From positions 1-64,000 of the forward strand of contig CAWJCP010000007.1 in the NCBI GenBank assembly GCA_963841445.1: a DNA stretch of 64,000 bases, written 5' to 3'. A model generated the notes under the pieces. That model had not been told where the DNA came from. It ran no database searches and saw nothing but the letters and a program-made list of their open reading frames with translations. This document shows, in pieces, positions 1-12,030 of the stretch; the first letter of the stretch is position 1, and the number at the start of each line of letters is the position of its first letter. The stretch is from Mayfieldus sp963841445 (GTDB lineage: Bacteria > Actinomycetota > Thermoleophilia > Solirubrobacterales > 70-9). The position numbers and the translations under genes are program-made.

Positions 1-2
1 TC

Positions 3-3878
<3,876 letters not shown>

Positions 3879-3963
3879 CGGCACCCGCGCGCCCCACTCG
3901 CCCGACATGAGGCCGACGTCCCAGCCAAGGAGCGCCCCTGCCCGTGGCCTGCCTCTCCCGCCG

Positions 3964-4047
3964 CTACCCGCAAGCGGGTAGTTCGCGGACGAAAAGGCAC
4001 TTACTAGTCCCGTTGTGGTGATCGCTGCGGGGCCGTAGCGTCCCCGC
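3964..4047 (+). promoter_or_regulatory. rpoC-downstream intergenic region with two hairpins
   Basis: The 223-nt gap between rpoC and the next gene has no convincing ORF. It holds an inverted repeat at 3964-3981 (ctacccgc / gcgggtag) that may end rpoC transcripts, although no T-run follows. A second hairpin lies at 4027-4047 (gcgggg / ccccgc) in the leader of the next gene. Function is inferred from position only. Confidence 0.35.
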
Positions 4048-4101
4048 CTTCAGCCTTTTGGCGAAGGCTTCGTAGGCAACAGTGGACAGCGGGAGGACTT
4101 G

Positions 4102-5409
4102 ATGAACGGCAGCTCGGATCCGTCGATGAGTGGCAAGCGGGGGCGTGTACGGCTTCTCGGCCTGGCCCTCGGAATGTGCCTTGCGGTGTGGGGGATTGGC
4201 GCAGTCCCCGCGGACGCCGCGATCAGCGGCACCAATGACGCCAGCGCGCTGGCCGGGGCCATGGCCTCGACGCCGAGCCCGGTCAGCGGGGCAAGCGTGA
4301 TCACGCCCAACTATCCCGGCGGCAACGGGGTCTACCCGAACGCGGTTTCGGACACGCCGCTGGCCGGCTTTCCGACCAACGGCAGCAGCTACGCGATCCT
4401 GAGCTCCGGCAACTCGGCCCTCGCGGCGACCGGCAACACGTCGGGGGCCTCGGGTTCAGCGAACGGAGTCAACGGCACCGGTGCGCTCACCGGGGCCAAC
4501 GACTACACGATCCTCTCGGTGCCGATTACGGCGACCCAGAGCGCTCGCTGCGTCGGCTTCGATTTCCGCTTCCTCTCCGAGGAGTTCCCCGAGTACGTCA
4601 ACAAGGGCTACAACGACACCTTCCTCGCCGAGCTGGACAGCCGGACCTGGGCGGTGTCGGGTCAGACGGTGACCTCGCAGACCGACTTCGCGGCCGGAAC
4701 CGGCGATCTGATCTCGGTCGACAACTCGGGACCCTCGGCGATGTCGGCCGAGAACGCGGCCGGCACGACCTATGACGGCGCCACGACGGCGCTGACGGCG
4801 CGCAAGTACGTGACGCCGGGCTCGCACACGGTGATCTTCTCGATCTTCGACGTCGGGGATCAGGCGCTGGACTCGGCCGCCTTCATCGACAACCTCCGAG
4901 TCACCAGCGAGCCGGCGGCGCAGTGCCATTCGCTGGGACTCGACGCGTTCGAGGGCCTGACCGGCATCGACGCGAAGAGCAAGGTGATCCTCTGCAAGAG
5001 CTTCGACTGCGCGAAGTTCCAGATCACCTGCAACCTGCCGGGCGGGTCTCCGATCCCCTGCAGCCCCTTCATCCTCGTGATCGCCAACTTCAAGACCGGC
5101 GAGCTCGGGCGGGCGACCGGGCCCGACCTCGCGTCGGTCTCAAAGAAGGGCGGCAAGGGCAAGAAGGGCAAGGGTAAGAAGAAGGTCAAGCTGACCAAGA
5201 AGACGCAGCTGACGATTCCGCCGGCGACGACGCGAACCGTGAAGCTGAAGCTGAAGCCGAAGGCCAAGAAGGCGCTCCGCAAGGCGGCCAAGGCGGGCAA
5301 GAAGAAGGTCAAGGCCAAGGTCAAGGTCACCAACCCCGTCAACGGTGCCACCGACACGATCAAGGTGAAGCTGAAGCTCCCGAAGCAGAAGCACCGGCAC
5401 AGGCACTAG
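4102..5409 (+). CDS. secreted choice-of-anchor-L domain protein with lysine-rich tail
   Basis: The start is ATG 4102, chosen because GGGAGG lies at 4091-4096. The 435-aa product begins with a basic stretch and hydrophobic core ending near PADAA (~35-40), which reads as a signal peptide. Residues ~40-275 resemble choice-of-anchor-L surface proteins: the region LSEEFPEYV...YNDTFLAEL and the closing IFDVGDQALDSAAFIDNL are characteristic. Cysteines follow at ~275-320, and the last ~90 residues are extremely Lys-rich and end in HRHRH. It is probably extracellular or wall-associated; ligand and role are unknown. It is monocistronic, with a strong hairpin after the stop. Confidence 0.8.
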   Translation: MNGSSDPSMSGKRGRVRLLGLALGMCLAVWGIGAVPADAAISGTNDASALAGAMASTPSPVSGASVITPNYPGGNGVYPNAVSDTPLAGFPTNGSSYAILSSGNSALAATGNTSGASGSANGVNGTGALTGANDYTILSVPITATQSARCVGFDFRFLSEEFPEYVNKGYNDTFLAELDSRTWAVSGQTVTSQTDFAAGTGDLISVDNSGPSAMSAENAAGTTYDGATTALTARKYVTPGSHTVIFSIFDVGDQALDSAAFIDNLRVTSEPAAQCHSLGLDAFEGLTGIDAKSKVILCKSFDCAKFQITCNLPGGSPIPCSPFILVIANFKTGELGRATGPDLASVSKKGGKGKKGKGKKKVKLTKKTQLTIPPATTRTVKLKLKPKAKKALRKAAKAGKKKVKAKVKVTNPVNGATDTIKVKLKLPKQKHRHRH

Positions 5410-5438
5410 TGCAGTAGCCCTTCAGCGGGGTGGGTAAA

Positions 5439-5467
5439 AGCGCCCGCCGGCTATGCCGGCGGGCGCT
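5439..5467 (+). terminator. intrinsic terminator-like hairpin
   Basis: A perfect 13-bp stem (agcgcccgccggc / gccggcgggcgct) with a 3-nt loop (tat) lies 29 nt after the preceding stop. It is followed by ctctcg rather than a T-run. It most likely ends the choice-of-anchor-L transcript. Confidence 0.7.
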
Positions 5468-5523
5468 CTCTCGTGCCCTGGCCAGCCAGCCAATCAGGTT
5501 GCCCACGCGGTAGCTTTTCGGGC

Positions 5524-6915
5524 GTGGCGCGATTGTCCACGGGTCAGAGGGTGTGCGTGATCGGAGCCGGCTCCTCGGGGATCTCCTCCTGCCAGGTGCT
5601 CGCCGCACGCGGCATTCCCTTCGACTGCTTCGAGAAGGGCTCCGAGGTGGGCGGCAACTGGCGCTACGGCAACGACAACGAGATGTCGTCGGCCTACCGG
5701 TCGCTGCACATCAACACCTCGCGGGACCTCATGTCCTACGCGACCTACCCGATGCCCGACGACTATCCGGACTACCCGAACCACTGGCAGATCGCCGCCT
5801 ACTTCGACGACTACGTGGACCACTTCGGGTTGCGCGAGCGGATCAGCTTCCGCACCGAGGTCACCCGGGTCGCGCCGGTCGGGGGCGGCGAATGGAAGGT
5901 GACGGTCGAGGACGGCCGGGGCCGCGAGGAGACCCACCGCTATGGCGCCGTGATGGTCGCAAACGGCCATCACTGGGACCCGCGCTGGCCCGAGCCACCC
6001 TTTCCCGGCGCCGAGGAGTTCGGCGGCGAGCAGCTCCACGCCCACTACTACCGCGAACCCGACGTCCTGGTGGGCAAGCGGGTGCTGGTGCTCGGGATCG
6101 GCAACTCGGCGACCGACATCGCCGTGGAGTCGTCCCGCTACGCCGACGCCACCTACCTGGCGATGCGGCGCGGCGCCTACGTGATCCCCAAGTACCTGCG
6201 CGGGGTGCCGACCGATGAGGCGGGCCCGCCGATCCTCTCGCGCCTGCCGCTGGGGGTGCAGCGCTTCTTCTTCATGAGCTCGATCAAGGTCGCGGCCGGA
6301 GACATGACGAAGTACGGGCTGCCGGCGCCGGACCACAAGCTGCTCGAGGCGCACCCGACGGTCTCCTCCGACCTGCTGCCGCGGCTCGGCCACGGCGACA
6401 TCGAGGTGAAGCCGAACATCGACCGCTACCCGGGTGGCCGCACGGTTCGCTTCGTCGACGGAAGCGAGGAGGAGATCGACCTGGTCGTCTACTGCACGGG
6501 CTACAAGATCACCTTTCCGTTCTTCGACGCCGGGCTGATCTCGGCGCCTGACAACCGGATCCCGCTCTACCGACGGGTGGCCTCGGTCGAGCACCCGGGC
6601 CTCTATTTCATCGGCTTCGTCCAGCCGCTCGGAGCGACCATGCCGATTGCCGAGGCGCAGTCGGAGTGGATCGCCGACCTCTACCAGGGCAAGGCCGGAC
6701 TGCCGGGCCGCAAGGCGATGCAGCGCGTGATCGATCGCGAGGACCGCCGGATGGCGAAGCGCTATGTGGCCTCGAAGCGGCACACGATCCAGGTCGACTT
6801 CTATCCCTATCTGCGCACGATCGAGCGCGAGCGACGCAACGGAGCTCGCCGCAACGGGCGCTTCGGGCGGCTGCTGGCTCGCCGCTCGCACGAGCTGCGG
6901 CTCGGCACCAGCTGA
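5524..6915 (+). CDS. flavin-containing monooxygenase (FMO family)
   Basis: This is an NAD(P)H- and FAD-dependent monooxygenase of about 463 aa. An upstream in-frame ATG at 5473 exists, but GTG 5524 puts the FAD Rossmann motif (VIGAGSSG) near residue 12, as in the family. The FMO fingerprint FGGEQLHAHYY lies near residue 165, followed by the NADP Rossmann motif VLGIGNSATD. The C-terminus has the usual CTGYKITFPFFD region. The substrate cannot be told. It is followed after 5 nt by an alpha/beta hydrolase, a pairing that suggests oxidation of a carbonyl or ester substrate and then hydrolysis (inference). Confidence 0.9.
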   Translation: MARLSTGQRVCVIGAGSSGISSCQVLAARGIPFDCFEKGSEVGGNWRYGNDNEMSSAYRSLHINTSRDLMSYATYPMPDDYPDYPNHWQIAAYFDDYVDHFGLRERISFRTEVTRVAPVGGGEWKVTVEDGRGREETHRYGAVMVANGHHWDPRWPEPPFPGAEEFGGEQLHAHYYREPDVLVGKRVLVLGIGNSATDIAVESSRYADATYLAMRRGAYVIPKYLRGVPTDEAGPPILSRLPLGVQRFFFMSSIKVAAGDMTKYGLPAPDHKLLEAHPTVSSDLLPRLGHGDIEVKPNIDRYPGGRTVRFVDGSEEEIDLVVYCTGYKITFPFFDAGLISAPDNRIPLYRRVASVEHPGLYFIGFVQPLGATMPIAEAQSEWIADLYQGKAGLPGRKAMQRVIDREDRRMAKRYVASKRHTIQVDFYPYLRTIERERRNGARRNGRFGRLLARRSHELRLGTS

Positions 6916-6920
6916 GCCTG

Positions 6921-7712
6921 GTGGCCGAGCTAGCGCACGACCGCCGCGGCTCCGGCGAGCCGGTCGTGCTGCTGCACGGCCTCGGCAGCCGGCGCAAGAT
7001 CTGGCGGCCGCTCCTTGACCGGCTGGCCGCCGAGCGCGAGCTGATCGCGATCGACCTTCCCGGCTTCGGCGAGTCGCGTCCTGATCCGGCGGGCACGAAG
7101 CTGAGCGTCGCCGATCACGCCGACCGCATCGAGGCTTTCTGCGAGGAGGCGGGGCTGGAGCGTCCGCATCTCGCCGGCAACTCCCTGGGTGGCGCGATCG
7201 CGCTGGAGCTGGGGCGGCGCGGAATGGCGCGCTCGCTGACGGTCTTCTCGCCGATCGGCTTCTGGGGCGGCCCCGGACGGGCATGGTGCAGCTCGAACCT
7301 GCGTCTCGGCTACCGGTTGGGGCAGCGGATGCCCGAGCCACGCTCGGCGCGCCTCGAGCTGGCCATTGCACGTGTGTCGCTGTTCGTCCCCTCCTTCGGT
7401 CGGCCCTTCAAGGCGCCCGCCGAGGAGGTCCTCGGCACCCGCGACGATGCGCTTGCGGCGCCCGGCTTCCTCGACGCACTCGAATATGGGCTCGACTACC
7501 GGTTCCGCGCGCCCTCGCAGCTGCGGGAGCTGCCGCTTACTGTCGCCTGGGGCAGGCGCGACGTATTGCTGCCCTATTGGATCCAGGCCCGGCGGGCGCG
7601 GCGGCTGCTCCCCTGGGCCCGCCACGTCACCCTGCCGCGCTGCGGACACGTGCCGATCTACGACGACCCGGATCTCTGCAGCCGCGTGGTGCGTGACGGC
7701 AGCGGCGGCTGA
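6921..7712 (+). CDS. alpha/beta hydrolase
   Basis: This 263-aa alpha/beta-hydrolase-fold enzyme is probably an esterase or lipase-type hydrolase. GTG 6921 is chosen because it falls 5 nt after the monooxygenase stop and gives the normal N-terminus, with the oxyanion motif VVLLHGLGS at ~residue 16. The nucleophile elbow GNSLGG is at ~88 and the catalytic His lies in CGHVPIYDDP near the end. It is cotranscribed with the FMO. The substrate is unknown. Confidence 0.87.
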   Translation: MAELAHDRRGSGEPVVLLHGLGSRRKIWRPLLDRLAAERELIAIDLPGFGESRPDPAGTKLSVADHADRIEAFCEEAGLERPHLAGNSLGGAIALELGRRGMARSLTVFSPIGFWGGPGRAWCSSNLRLGYRLGQRMPEPRSARLELAIARVSLFVPSFGRPFKAPAEEVLGTRDDALAAPGFLDALEYGLDYRFRAPSQLRELPLTVAWGRRDVLLPYWIQARRARRLLPWARHVTLPRCGHVPIYDDPDLCSRVVRDGSGG

Positions 7713-7724
7713 CTCAGCCCTGGC

Positions 7725-8051
7725 TCAACGGTGGGGCGACCGCGGCGCGGCGCGGCGGCCCCGCGATGCCTGAGCCAGGGACCGTTCCGGGGCCGGCGGC
7801 AGGATCGCGTGCTGGCGGGCGGCCGGCGGACATTCGGGCAGCGGCCGCGCCCCGGCCCCGTGCGGCCCGCCGCGCCGCGGGCCACGCGGCCCGGCCGGGC
7901 CTCGCCTGGGGAACCCGTGGCCGCCGTCGTCCTCGGCGCCCTCCTCGGGGAGTGGCTCGGCGCGGACCGCCCACCAGACCAGCCCGAGCGCTCCGAGAAC
8001 CGGGATCTTGAGGATCACCAGGAGGAAGAAGATTGTCCAGAACCCTCCCAC
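7725..8051 (-). CDS. small predicted membrane protein
   Basis: This 108-aa product starts MGGFWTIFFLL, with one clear membrane helix in the first ~30 residues, then an acidic hinge (PLPEEGAEDD) and a low-complexity Pro/Arg/Gly tail. Two in-frame GTGs are possible (8057 and 8051). 8051 is preferred because a TAGACT box sits at 8060-8065 on the minus strand, 8 nt upstream, as at other probably leaderless genes here. Only the hydrophobic N-terminus is persuasive; the tail could be out-of-frame high-GC sequence. Function unknown. Confidence 0.5.
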   Translation of the reverse strand: MGGFWTIFFLLVILKIPVLGALGLVWWAVRAEPLPEEGAEDDGGHGFPRRGPAGPRGPRRGGPHGAGARPLPECPPAARQHAILPPAPERSLAQASRGRRAAPRSPHR

Positions 8052-8082
8052 TGCCACGGAGTCTAGCCAGACGGCGAGCCGC

Positions 8083-8604
8083 TCAGGTGGATTCGGCCTC
8101 TGAATCTGCGCTTTCGGCCGACTCGCGCCCCAGCTGCCGGGCCCAGAGCAGCAGCGCTTCGGTTTGCGCCTCCTCGAGTCCGAAAGGGGACTCGGTCGGC
8201 ACCAGCAGGGTCTCGGCGCTCCGCTGCTGGGCCCACTCGTAGCAGCTCTCGTCGAAGGAGTCGTCGACCCAGGCGAGCGGCCGATCGCCGGCGAACCGGT
8301 CGATCGGGCCGAGCTTCCAGTGGGCGGAGCCGAAGCGGGCCGCGCCGTCGAAGTTGAGCACCGGCAGGTCGGGCAGTCCGAGAATCGGGGCCAGCGAATC
8401 GTTGGCGCGATCCTCCCAGCCGGTCGCCCAGATGAGCTCGTACTGGCCGGCGAGGCGCTTCAGCCTCTCGCCGGCCGCGAGCGAGATGCAATGCACCATC
8501 CCGTCGATGAGCCGAAAGCTCGCAAGCTTGCGATCGGGGGGCTCGTCGAAGCCGAAGAGGCTGATCACCCCATCGACGTCGACTGCCAGGATCGGTCGTT
8601 CCAT
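8083..8604 (-). CDS. HAD-like domain protein
   Basis: This 173-aa soluble protein resembles the small HAD-domain family found in actinobacteria. The HAD motif I is DVDGV near residue 9 (LAVDVDGVISLFG), a Thr-containing strand is at IWATGWEDRAN (~58) and the acidic pair of motif IV is VDDSFDES (~117). It is likely a phosphatase or nucleotidase-type enzyme; the substrate is not inferable. A TAGGCT box lies 9 nt upstream of ATG 8604, and repeat copy D is directly upstream. It is divergent from rpsL. Confidence 0.8.
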   Translation of the reverse strand: MERPILAVDVDGVISLFGFDEPPDRKLASFRLIDGMVHCISLAAGERLKRLAGQYELIWATGWEDRANDSLAPILGLPDLPVLNFDGAARFGSAHWKLGPIDRFAGDRPLAWVDDSFDESCYEWAQQRSAETLLVPTESPFGLEEAQTEALLLWARQLGRESAESADSEAEST

Positions 8605-8634
8605 AGAGCGCTCAGCCTAGAGATACGCGAGACC

Positions 8635-8744
8635 GCGAAACGCAAGCAGGTCGGGGGAAGCAGGTCGGGCGACGTAGCGAGCGCACTGGAGGCGTGCGTG
8701 AGCAAGGCGCCCGGCCGATGACTCGGAGATGCGCAGCTTTGCAG
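8635..8744 (-). repeat. structured repeat, copy D
   Basis: Read on the minus strand it begins CTGCAAAGC and ends with TTTCGC, 110 nt in all. It carries a central hairpin cgcac-N7-gtgcg (plus-strand 8682-8698) flanked by GCTCA and CTCGCT. It is very close to copy C: both share GCTGCAAAGC, CGCATCTC, the hairpin flanks and CGACCTGCT. It occupies nearly the whole 165-nt rpsL/HAD intergenic region. Confidence 0.8.
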
Positions 8745-8755
8745 CGGTCTCTCTG

Positions 8756-8761
8756 TAGCAT
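8756..8761 (+). promoter_or_regulatory. probable -10 box of rpsL
   Basis: TAGCAT lies 8 nt before the rpsL GTG. It resembles the TAGGCT boxes 6-9 nt upstream of other starts in the window, implying a leaderless or very short-leader transcript. No clear -35 box is seen. Confidence 0.4.
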
Positions 8762-8769
8762 GCGACGCC

Positions 8770-9165
8770 GTGCCGAATACGAATCAGTTAGTCAGAAAGG
8801 GCCGCAGGCGCCCGAAGAAGAAGGTCGCGACGCCCGGATTGAAGTCCGGCCAGGGCCGCAAGAAGCGCAGCGCCGCCCCGCAGCGGCGCGGCGTCTGCAC
8901 GCGCGTCTACACCGCGACGCCGAAGAAGCCGAACTCGGCCCTGCGCAAGGTCGCCCGCGTGCGCCTCACGAACGGGATGGAGGTCACCACCTACATCCCG
9001 GGCGAGGGCCACAACCTGCAGGAGCATTCGGTGGTCCTCGTGCGCGGCGGCCGCGTCAAGGACCTGCCGGGCGTGCGCTACAAGGTCGTGCGCGGAACTC
9101 TCGATGCCTCCGGCGTCTCCGACCGCCGCCAGTCGCGCTCCCAGTACGGGGTCAAGTCCCGCTAG
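8770..9165 (+). CDS. rpsL: 30S ribosomal protein S12
   Basis: S12 lies at the decoding centre of the small subunit. The 131-aa protein has the family's normal length and start (MPNTNQLVRKGR, GTG codon). The conserved decoding loops are present: TPKKPNSALRKVA at ~50 and PGVRYKVVRG at ~97. The lysines altered in streptomycin-resistant strains of other species look wild type. It heads the str cluster, followed by rpsG after 2 nt. Confidence 0.98.
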   Translation: MPNTNQLVRKGRRRPKKKVATPGLKSGQGRKKRSAAPQRRGVCTRVYTATPKKPNSALRKVARVRLTNGMEVTTYIPGEGHNLQEHSVVLVRGGRVKDLPGVRYKVVRGTLDASGVSDRRQSRSQYGVKSR

Positions 9166-9167
9166 GC

Positions 9168-9638
9168 ATGGCCCGTCGCTCGAAGGCACAGCTGCGCACG
9201 ATCGAGCCCGACTCCAGGCACCGGAGCAGGCTGGTCCAGCAGCTGATCAACAAGGTGATGGAGGCGGGCAAGAAGTCACTCGCGGAGCGGATCGTCTACG
9301 ACGCTCTCGCGATCGTCGGCGAGCGCAGCGGCGGTGACCCGGTGGAGACCCTCGACGAGGCGATCAAGCAGTTGACCCCGGTGCTCGAGGTGCGCTCGCG
9401 GCGCGTCGGCGGCGCCACCTACCAGGTCCCAGTCGAGGTGCCCGCACGCCGCGCCCGCACCCTCGCGGTGCGCTGGCTGATCCAGTACGCCCGCGCCCGC
9501 CGCGAGTACTCGATGGCCGAGCGCCTCGCCAACGAGATCCTTGACGCCGAGAAGCAGCAGGGCAACGCCTGGAAGCGGAAGGACGACATCTACCGCATGG
9601 CCCAGGCGAACAAGGCGTTCGCGCACTACCGCTGGTAG
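9168..9638 (+). CDS. rpsG: 30S ribosomal protein S7
   Basis: This 156-aa primary 16S-rRNA-binding protein has the standard S7 length. ATG 9168 is 2 nt after the rpsL stop and gives MARRSKAQLR. The conserved core KVMEAGKKSLAE, the GGATYQVPVEV loop and the C-terminal AFAHYRW end are all present. fusA does not follow directly: about 2.5 kb of accessory sequence separates rpsG from fusA, and repeat copy B starts 6 nt after the stop. Confidence 0.98.
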   Translation: MARRSKAQLRTIEPDSRHRSRLVQQLINKVMEAGKKSLAERIVYDALAIVGERSGGDPVETLDEAIKQLTPVLEVRSRRVGGATYQVPVEVPARRARTLAVRWLIQYARARREYSMAERLANEILDAEKQQGNAWKRKDDIYRMAQANKAFAHYRW

Positions 9639-9643
9639 GACGC

Positions 9644-9751
9644 CTGCAAACCTTCGTCTGGCGGTGTCCTCAGTCGGCCGACTCGCTCACGCACGATTCA
9701 GTGCGCTCGCTTCATCGGCCTCCCTGCGTTCTGGCCAGACTCGGTTTTCGC
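9644..9751 (+). repeat. structured repeat, copy B
   Basis: This 108-nt copy begins CTGCAAACC and ends GGTTTTCGC. The central hairpin is cgcac-gattca-gtgcg (9690-9705), flanked by TCGCTCA and CTCGCTTC. It begins 6 nt after rpsG and overlaps the 3' end of the opposite-strand DoxX remnant. Confidence 0.8.
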
Positions 9752-10243
9752 CGTCCTCTGACGCTCGGTTGCCGGCCTCGATCGCCAGCGCCGAGCCGGC
9801 GGCGCCGGCGGCAAGAGTGGCGAGGGCCCAGCGCGATTCGGTGGACTCGATTCCCAGGGCGCGATCGACCGAGAGCTGCCCCGGGCCTCCGTCGACCAAG
9901 ATGAGCAAGCCGGCGATCAGCGCGAGGTTGAACTCGTAGCCGCCGTCGGAGGCGAAGAAGCCGTTCTTGAAGTGCACCTTGCGGATCGCGGTGATCATCG
10001 TCGCGATCAGCGTGCTCGCTGCGGCCGGGGTGAAGGCTCCGGCGACGATCATCGCGCCACCGACGGTCTCCGAGGCGCTCGCAGCGATGGCGTTCTCACG
10101 CGCGGGGCGCATCGACAGCGAATCCATCATCCTGCTGGCGTTCTTCAATCCGGGGCCGTCGAACCAGCCGAACTACTTCTGCGTCCGTGGCCGATGAAGA
10201 TGGCGCCGATGATGATCCGCCCGACGAGCCGTCCGAACCTCAT
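9687..10243 (-). pseudogene. DoxX-family membrane protein, disrupted
   Basis: DoxX proteins are four-helix membrane proteins. From ATG 10243 the frame reads MRFGRLVGRIIIGAIFIGHG and then shifts. The family continues in another frame as QK-stop-FGWFDGPGLKNAS, followed by GGAMIVAGAFTPAAAS and KNGFFASDGGYEFNLALIAG. So the HG-x-QK-x-FGWF signature is hit twice: one base is missing near 10180, and a TAG stands where an aromatic or Leu codon is expected about 10 nt further. The last ~20 codons overlap repeat copy B. Two separate lesions argue for a pseudogene, though sequencing error is possible. Confidence 0.75.
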
Positions 10244-10283
10244 CGTCAACGACTGCCCGCTGGTCTCTGGCTGAAACCTGAAG

Positions 10284-10865
10284 CTAGCGCTCGCCGGTGC
10301 GGGCTCGAGGCTTTGCAGTCGGAGCTTTCTCATCGCCGCGTGAGGCCTCGGTCTCCGGTTCCGGGGCGGGGCGCCAGCCGCGGTAGCGCGACGATTGGCG
10401 TCGACCTGCCAGCAGATTGCCGAACGAGCGCAGCTGCTTGGGGTCAAGCGTGGCGAGGGCGCCGCCGCAGATCGCCAGCACCAGCGCCCCGGCGAGCTCG
10501 AGCCAGAAGCCGGTCGCCGGCACCGCCTTGGCCTCGGTCAGGTTGACGTCGCTGATCGTTCCCACCTTGCCGGCGTCGGGGAGGTCGATGAGCAGGAAGA
10601 GCAGCAGCGCTCCGGCACCGCAGATCGCCACCGCCGTGGCGGCGGGCTTGGAGCCGGTCAGCACGGCGACGAGAAGCGCTCCGAGCGCGAAGACGGAGAG
10701 GATCAGAAGCGCATAGTGATGCTGGTCGGCGGCTGTCTGCACCACCTGCAGCGACGGCCCGGGCCCGTTGAGCTTGAAGGTGTCCATGAACTCCGAGGCG
10801 GCGAGCATCGCGCAGGCGCCCGCGCAGGCAAGCGGCAGAAGCAGCTCGACGCGCAGCCGGCTCAT
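10284..10865 (-). CDS. membrane protein, paralogue of the upstream gene
   Basis: This 193-aa protein has about four hydrophobic segments (LLPLACAGACAML, LILSVFALGALLV, AAVAICGAGALLLF, FWLELAGALVLAI) and a charged C-terminal tail. ATG 10865 is chosen because it overlaps the upstream gene's stop (ATGA) and starts right before helix 1. It shares a scheme with its neighbour: a helix ending in IDLP followed by a ~25-residue loop and a helix ending in a Cys-Gly. It probably arose by tandem duplication. Function unknown. Confidence 0.75.
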   Translation of the reverse strand: MSRLRVELLLPLACAGACAMLAASEFMDTFKLNGPGPSLQVVQTAADQHHYALLILSVFALGALLVAVLTGSKPAATAVAICGAGALLLFLLIDLPDAGKVGTISDVNLTEAKAVPATGFWLELAGALVLAICGGALATLDPKQLRSFGNLLAGRRQSSRYRGWRPAPEPETEASRGDEKAPTAKPRARTGER

Positions 10866-11875
10866 GCGCCGCCGCCGGCGACCGAGGGGGCGCCCCGGGG
10901 GTGCGCCGTCCCCTTGCGCCGGCCCCGCGTCCATCCGCGCGCCTCCGAGCCGCGCAGCTGCGCGGCAAGCAGCCAACCGCAGAGGATCAGGATCGCCGAG
11001 GCGGAGAGCTGGGCGTAGAAGCCGTCGGTGAGGGTGGCCTGGGCGCCGGCGAATGCGGTTCCGGCGGTGCCGGCGTCAAGTCCCTTGGGGAGATCGATCG
11101 CGAGGCTGATCGCGACGCCCACAAGCCCCAGAAGCGCGATTAGGCGCCCCATCTTCCAGCGGCCGGAGATCAGCGCCGCGACCGCGATCCCCACCGCAAG
11201 CACCGCAATCGGGATCAGTGCATAGGCGTGCGCGGCTCCTGCCTTGACGCGGGCGGTCTGGGGCGCCGGCGCGATCGAGCTCACCTGCGAGTAGTCGGGC
11301 TGGCCGACCTCGACGCCGCGGTAGGCGACGAATTGCGAATAGACGAGCAGCCCGCCGCAAACGACGATCACGAGCACGAGCATTCGCCGAGGGGTCAGCT
11401 CGCGCTCCCCGACCGCGATCAGTCGCTCCCCAACCGAGAGCGCGGTGTCAGCGATCGCCAGGATCGCCCGCTCGAAGCGGCCGGCGAGCCGGAACACCAA
11501 GGCGAGCAGCCAGCCGAGCAGCCTTGCCGTCCTGTCGGCCAGCCTGGCGAGTCCGGGACGGGCGTGGCGCACCGTGGCGCCCGCCCCGCTGCTCGATGCG
11601 GAGCGCAGACCACCAAGATCCGGCCGCACCCGGCGGCGCGATCGTCCGCGCGGTCGGGAGCGGCTTGTGCGTCGCGCCGTCTCGGGCAGCAGCGGTCGGC
11701 GCTTGGGCTCGGCGTCCTGCGCGGGGCTGGTCGGTTCCGCCTCGACGGCGGTCTCGGCCTCGATCTCGGCGCCGGCGCGCTCGCGCTCGTAGCGGCGGCG
11801 CTCCCTCTCGACCAGCTCGCGGCGCCGTTGCCCAGCCCGCGAGAAGCGCCTTTTTCGACTCCAGAACGGGCTCAT
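10862..11875 (-). CDS. membrane protein with long charged N-terminus
   Basis: This 337-aa protein has ~95 Arg/Glu-rich cytoplasmic residues, a helix at ~115-130, then four membrane segments (RMLVLVIVVCGGLLVY, AYALIPIAVLAVGIAVAAL, GRLIALLGLVGVAISLAIDLP, LSASAILILCGWLLAA). The C-terminal half parallels the next gene (IDLP loop and final helix). It is translationally coupled to that gene by a 4-nt overlap. It diverges from fusA. No catalytic motif is recognised. Confidence 0.75.
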   Translation of the reverse strand: MSPFWSRKRRFSRAGQRRRELVERERRRYERERAGAEIEAETAVEAEPTSPAQDAEPKRRPLLPETARRTSRSRPRGRSRRRVRPDLGGLRSASSSGAGATVRHARPGLARLADRTARLLGWLLALVFRLAGRFERAILAIADTALSVGERLIAVGERELTPRRMLVLVIVVCGGLLVYSQFVAYRGVEVGQPDYSQVSSIAPAPQTARVKAGAAHAYALIPIAVLAVGIAVAALISGRWKMGRLIALLGLVGVAISLAIDLPKGLDAGTAGTAFAGAQATLTDGFYAQLSASAILILCGWLLAAQLRGSEARGWTRGRRKGTAHPRGAPSVAGGGA

Positions 11876-11884
11876 CGCTCTGCT

Positions 11885-12030
11885 ATCATCGCGCCCTCGT
11901 CCCAGGCGTCGCTCAGGCGTGCGTCAAGCCGACCGGAGATCGCCATTTCGACCAGTGGATAACGGCCCCACATAGACGTCTGTCCCGGAATCGAAATGTG
12001 CGCTGCGCCGGGCCCTTGAGGGCCTTTTTT
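11885..12030 (+). promoter_or_regulatory. fusA leader: -10 box and attenuator-like hairpin
   Basis: The 238-nt gap before fusA holds a possible -10 box (TATCAT at 11885-11890) and, at 12011-12030, a terminator-like hairpin: ggccc-ttga-gggcc followed by six Ts. The hairpin lies about 85 nt before the fusA ATG, which fits premature termination or attenuation of the leader. No leader peptide was identified. Confidence 0.5.

Noticed and set aside
5494..7371. 625-codon minus-strand open frame opposite the monooxygenase
   Set aside because: Same antisense artefact; no domain recognised.
7718..7780. 10-bp inverted repeat (ccctggctca / tgagccaggg) around the end of the small membrane gene
   Set aside because: A 43-nt GC-rich loop and no T-run; could be a weak terminator but is not distinctive.
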